Below are positions 60,778 through 64,000 of a stretch of DNA of 64,000 bases, piece after piece. The translations under genes were made by a program, and so were the position numbers. Each line of letters opens with the position of its first letter. The stretch's first letter is position 1. Origin of the DNA: G963677445 sp963678275 (GTDB lineage: Bacteria; Bacteroidota; Ignavibacteria; Ignavibacteriales; Melioribacteraceae); assembly GCA_963678275.1 (NCBI GenBank), contig OY782765.1, forward strand, positions 1,364,001 through 1,428,000, read 5' to 3'. The notes beneath the pieces are model-generated. The model was not told the DNA's origin, searched no databases, and saw only the letters and a program-made list of their open reading frames with translations.

Positions 60778-61459
60778 TCGATTGAAGCATGGTCTTGTAG
60801 TATCATGCCAGGCGGAAGGAGATTCACCTTTTAATTCTCCTGATGGCGTAGCTCTTATGGCGGAAGCCGCTCTCAAGGGAGGAGCGGCGGGAATAAGAGC
60901 CGAAGGGAAAGAAAAAACCGCGGAAATTATCAGGCGGATAAATCTTCCGGTAGTCGGACTAATGAAATCGGAATTCGAGGACGGATATGTCAGAATTACA
61001 GGCAGCTATAATGATTTCGAGGCCCTTCTTGAAGTAAACTGTAACTTTATCGCGGTTGATGGAACATTCAGAAAACGGGAAGGACTTACCGGACCAGAAT
61101 TTATCTCCGATCTGAAAAAAAGATATGGCGCGATCATTATGGCTGATATCTCCACCGTGGAGGATGGACTCGCCTGCGCCGCTTCCGGGGCTGATTGTCT
61201 TTCTACTACTTTAAGCGGTTATACTCCCGAAACAATCGTTAATAAATCAGACCAGCCCGATTATGTTCTGCTTGATACCCTTGCCAGGAAGGTTGATATT
61301 CCTGTATTTGCCGAAGGAAGAGTAAACACCCCTGAAAGAGCTGCCAGAATGCTTGAGCTTGGCGCCTGGTCGGTTGTGGTCGGAACGGCGATTACACGGC
61401 CGGTTAATGTCACCAAATGGTTTGTTGACGCTATGAAAAGTGTGGGAGCGGTCCGATGA
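60764..61459 (+). CDS. nanE: N-acylmannosamine-6-phosphate 2-epimerase
   Basis: 231 residues from ATG 60764 with GGGG upstream. TIM-barrel of the NanE family: HGLVVSCQAEGDSPFNSP, PVVGLMKSEFED (K68 at the catalytic lysine place), NFIAVDGTFRKREG, IIMADISTVEDGLACAASGA, VFAEGRVNTPERAARMLELG (E184 at the catalytic acid place), and WSVVVGTAITRP as phosphate-binding end. It converts N-acetylmannosamine-6-phosphate to N-acetylglucosamine-6-phosphate. No NanA or NanK is in the window, so the source of the substrate is open. It sits between two FAD oxidoreductases with overlapping genes. Confidence 0.88.
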   Translation: MEMFDRLKHGLVVSCQAEGDSPFNSPDGVALMAEAALKGGAAGIRAEGKEKTAEIIRRINLPVVGLMKSEFEDGYVRITGSYNDFEALLEVNCNFIAVDGTFRKREGLTGPEFISDLKKRYGAIIMADISTVEDGLACAASGADCLSTTLSGYTPETIVNKSDQPDYVLLDTLARKVDIPVFAEGRVNTPERAARMLELGAWSVVVGTAITRPVNVTKWFVDAMKSVGAVR

Positions 61460-62751
61460 AAAAACGATATGATATTATCGTCTGCGGGGCAGGAATAGCC
61501 GGAATAACCGCGGCGGTTAAAGCTTCCAGACCCGGCGCTTCCACCCTGATTATCGAGCAGTATCATTTTGTCGGGGGAATGTCAACCGCGGGACTTGTAT
61601 CCCCTTTCATGAAACACAGCGTCAATGATATACCTCTTGTGCGGGGCATATTTGAAGAGATTGAACTTGAGATGATCAGAACCGGCGGAATGATAAATAA
61701 TGGATTTAATTCCGCTTCATTCAGACTCGCGGCTTATAAACTTTTAAAGGAGAGCGGATGTGATATTTTATTTGATTCCACTATCGTTGACACAGATTTC
61801 AAAAACAGAAGTTTAACTTCTGTAACAGTAATTACCCCTGTGGGCTTATCAGAATTTGAAGGAAATATATTTATAGACACTACCGGAGACGCGAGGCTGG
61901 TTTTTCTTGCGGGCCTCCCATTTAACAAAGGTGATGAAAAAAGCGGTCTTCTCCAGGCGCTGACTCTTTTTTTCCGTATGGGTGGGATAAATATGGAAAC
62001 TGTGGCAGCGGAAGTGAAAAAAAATCCCGCCGATTTCCTCCCCTGGGTCATTGATGAACTTGGCAAAACAGGTATTGTTTCAGTTGCGGGATTTCTCAGT
62101 CATGTAGAGAAAGCCCGGAAGGCGGGATTGCTGAGCAAAGAAATTGAATATATATTTTTCACCACCCTGCCCGAAACCGGAGAAGGGTCATTTAACACAA
62201 CCAATATTCTTGAGCTGGATGGTTCAGATTCTGAACAGCTTACAAAAGCGGAATTTATTTCAAGAATTCAGACAGATGAAGTGGTAAACCTGCTTATTTC
62301 CGAAGTTCCCGGATTTGAAAACGCATTCCTTATCGAAACCGCGCCGCAGGTTGGAGTCAGGGAAACACGCAGAGTGATTGGCGATTATATTGTAACGGGA
62401 GAAGATATCAAAACTGGAGCGAAATTTCAGGATGTTATCGCGCGGGGATGTTACGGAATTGATATTCATGGTCAGAAGGATGAATCTTCCAGAATGGAAG
62501 ATCTGCCGGAAGGATTATTTTATGAGATCCCCCTGCGAGCACTGATTGTGAAAGAAGCGGACAATCTTCTTTCAGCGGGGAAATGTATATCATCAACCCG
62601 TGAGGGACAGAGCGCGTTGAGAATTATGCCCACCTCAGCCGCGACCGGTGAAGCATGCGGCGCCCTGGCGGCTCTCGCGGTAAAAAGCGGCAAACAAATA
62701 CGTGAAATAGACCATTCTGATGTTCAAAAAGAACTGGAAGGAAATATATGA
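61456..62751 (+). CDS. FAD-dependent oxidoreductase (PF12831-type)
   Basis: 431 residues. FAD site IIVCGAGIAGITAAVKASRP, with STLIIEQYHFVGGMSTAGLV (the GGM-TAG motif of this family), DTTGDARLVFLAGLPFN, the GVRETRRVIGDYIVTGED segment (R-E-T/S-R), and a closing SAGKCISSTREGQSALRIMP followed by TSAATGEACGALAA. This family is common in sugar-use loci, where members oxidise or reduce sugar or sugar-acid intermediates; substrates are rarely known. ATGA overlaps exist on both sides, which ties its synthesis to NanE and the mutase. A redox step on an amino sugar or its lactyl group is possible. Confidence 0.87.
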   Translation: MKKRYDIIVCGAGIAGITAAVKASRPGASTLIIEQYHFVGGMSTAGLVSPFMKHSVNDIPLVRGIFEEIELEMIRTGGMINNGFNSASFRLAAYKLLKESGCDILFDSTIVDTDFKNRSLTSVTVITPVGLSEFEGNIFIDTTGDARLVFLAGLPFNKGDEKSGLLQALTLFFRMGGINMETVAAEVKKNPADFLPWVIDELGKTGIVSVAGFLSHVEKARKAGLLSKEIEYIFFTTLPETGEGSFNTTNILELDGSDSEQLTKAEFISRIQTDEVVNLLISEVPGFENAFLIETAPQVGVRETRRVIGDYIVTGEDIKTGAKFQDVIARGCYGIDIHGQKDESSRMEDLPEGLFYEIPLRALIVKEADNLLSAGKCISSTREGQSALRIMPTSAATGEACGALAALAVKSGKQIREIDHSDVQKELEGNI

Positions 62752-64000
62752 ATATATTTTTCGGAACAGATGGCTGGCGCGCCATAATCGATAAAGAAAT
62801 TAATACCGGATCTGTAATGCTGGTCGCGCAGGCTTTTGCCGATTATACACATTCGGTCTCAAAAGAAACAAGGCCCAAAATAGCAATTGCTTACGATGGC
62901 AGAAAACACTCATTTGATTATGCCGAACTGTTCGCCTCGGTGTTGTCAGGAAATAAAATTGATGTTTTTCTTTCTGACCGTATTATTCCCACTCCTCTCC
63001 TTTCCTGGTTCGTTGCTGATCTTAAACTTGACGCGGGTGTAATGATAACTGCTTCGCATAATCCCCCTAAATATAACGGTGTGAAATTTAAGGGGAATTA
63101 TGGCGGACCATTTTTTACTGAAGAAACTCAAAAAGTTGAAAAGCTGCTGGGCAAATCTAAGGTAGAGAAGGATTTCCTGAATGTCCTGAAACAGGACTTC
63201 ACAAAATTATACACCAGGCATCTTTTGAATATTATTGATTTTTCACTAATCAGTGATTCCGGATTGAGAGTAATTGTTGATTCCATGGGAGGAGCCGGAG
63301 AAACTTTTTTACAGGATATTCTTCTCGATACCGAACTCGAAATTGATACCATATTCGGAAACGCGTCTCCCGATTTTTACGGAAGAAATGCTGAACCGAT
63401 AGAAAAAAATCTTTCGCTGCTCTCTGAAACCCTCGCGAATGAGCCCTATTCAATAGGCCTCGCGACAGATGGGGATGCCGACCGGCTGGGAGTGATGTAC
63501 GATGGCGGCGGATGGCAGAGCGCCCAGGATACTATTTTGATGCTGGCAGATTATTATTCCCGAAAGAGTTCGAATACTGGTCCTGTTATTAAAACAGCCT
63601 CTGTCACCAACAAACTGAATCAAATATTCGGAAAACAAAATCGTAAAGTCGAAGAAGTACAGGTGGGCTTTAAATATATCTGCGAAAAGATGATAAGTGA
63701 AAACGCTCTTTTCGGATGTGAAGAAAGCGGCGGTTTTGGTTACGCGGGTCATATTCCTGAAAGAGACGGCATTCTCTCGGCGCTGCTGATGATAGAAATG
63801 CTTGCCGCTTCGGGCGCGGAAAACCTATCCTCATATCAGGAGGAGAAATGGAAGGAATGGGGAAAAATATACTATAAACGTGAAGATTTCCTTTATGATG
63901 TTCCCGAAAGAACTGAAATTCTGCCTGGTATCTTCCGGGAGATTCCAGGTAAAATCTCCGGTTTTAATATTTCCCGTATTAAGGAATTCAGCAGCAGCAG
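62748..64000 (+). CDS. Phosphohexomutase (phosphoglucosamine/phosphoglucomutase type), 3' end missing
   Basis: 417 codons are visible from ATG 62748 (in ATGA overlap); the frame is open to the window end. Alpha-D-phosphohexomutase motifs in order: FFGTDGWRA at the start, TASHNPPKYNG with phospho-serine S103, the metal site ATDGDADRLGV (241-246), and the sugar loop CEESGG (324-329, Cys for the usual Gly). About 40-60 residues of domain 4 are missing. The enzyme moves phosphate between C1 and C6 of a hexose or glucosamine. Next to NanE it probably interconverts an N-acyl or free amino-sugar phosphate. It cannot be told apart from phosphoglucomutase by sight. Confidence 0.9.
   Translation, partial: MNIFFGTDGWRAIIDKEINTGSVMLVAQAFADYTHSVSKETRPKIAIAYDGRKHSFDYAELFASVLSGNKIDVFLSDRIIPTPLLSWFVADLKLDAGVMITASHNPPKYNGVKFKGNYGGPFFTEETQKVEKLLGKSKVEKDFLNVLKQDFTKLYTRHLLNIIDFSLISDSGLRVIVDSMGGAGETFLQDILLDTELEIDTIFGNASPDFYGRNAEPIEKNLSLLSETLANEPYSIGLATDGDADRLGVMYDGGGWQSAQDTILMLADYYSRKSSNTGPVIKTASVTNKLNQIFGKQNRKVEEVQVGFKYICEKMISENALFGCEESGGFGYAGHIPERDGILSALLMIEMLAASGAENLSSYQEEKWKEWGKIYYKREDFLYDVPERTEILPGIFREIPGKISGFNISRIKEFSSS

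Noticed and set aside
1..64000. tRNA, rRNA and riboswitch genes
   Set aside because: No cloverleaf-like conserved arms or ribosomal RNA core strings were recognised on either strand; a covariance-model scan would be needed to exclude weak cases.

Overview
The window comes from a Gram-negative bacterium of the FCB superphylum (Ignavibacteriota, Calditrichota, KSB1 or Marinimicrobia type; I cannot place it more finely). The grounds are nine secreted proteins with Bor/Por-type (T9SS type A) C-terminal sorting domains carrying the NYPNPFNPET-like signature or its FlgD-like variant, two PorV/PorQ-type outer-membrane proteins, two SusC-like TonB-dependent receptors, and RNA-poor, repeat-rich intergenic DNA. 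No rRNA, tRNA or CRISPR array was found. Layout, left to right. 1-2895: 3' part of a secreted FG-GAP/OB-fold protein with a T9SS domain and a strong terminator. 3510-11498 (+): a tandem-HTH regulator, a DMT permease with an apparent ATT start, then a compact peptide-use operon (OPT oligopeptide transporter, an MFS carrier closely resembling the lysosomal dipeptide carrier MFSD1, an orphan PqqD-like protein, an outer-membrane protein, an M29 aminopeptidase), followed by two small unknowns. 11499-12559: a 507-bp-offset direct duplication containing TAATTCC heptamer arrays. 12560-16648 (-): a TYW1-like radical SAM protein, a DUF2400/TIGR02757 protein, a DUF1232 gene broken by an in-frame amber codon, and a 2x[4Fe-4S] membrane protein, separated by repeat-laden DNA. 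17983-22385 (-): DUF1566 T9SS protein, lipoprotein, SGLT-type sodium/solute symporter. 23220-36014 (-): carbohydrate module A, made of a sigma-54-type response regulator, a TonB receptor, a large T9SS cargo, PorV, a carbohydrate-binding-like T9SS protein and a GH66 dextranase-like T9SS enzyme. 36778-38199 (+): SurA-like peptidyl-prolyl isomerase. 39086-56148 (-): carbohydrate module B, made of a beta-propeller T9SS protein, TonB receptor, T9SS cargo, PorV, two barrel proteins, three GHL10 (PF02638-type) glycosidases and a NagX/DUF5009 membrane acyltransferase. 56299-64000 (+), divergent from module B: an ion-type permease, a solitary HyuA-like hydantoinase/oxoprolinase, two FAD oxidoreductases flanking NanE, and a phosphohexomutase cut by the window end. 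The last five genes are translationally coupled. How the genes may work together: modules A and B each carry the same ordered triad (SusC-like receptor, FlgD-like T9SS cargo, PorV) and no SusD. I infer a SusD-less glycan uptake system in which a T9SS-exported surface protein takes the place of SusD. Module B plus the divergent operon looks like an amino-sugar polymer pathway: GHL10 enzymes cut outside, a NagX-like protein acetylates at the membrane, and NanE and the mutase act inside. Intergenic regions are filled by several dispersed repeat families, named R1-R6 here. R1 is a ~41-bp element with an ACTCCTTACGGAGT hairpin (11 copies, ten in one orientation). R2 is a palindromic element of roughly 130-200 bp with GTCCTCCCCCG-type terminal inverted repeats. 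R3-R6 are described at their positions. Most short ORFs in the gaps are translations of these repeats, not genes.
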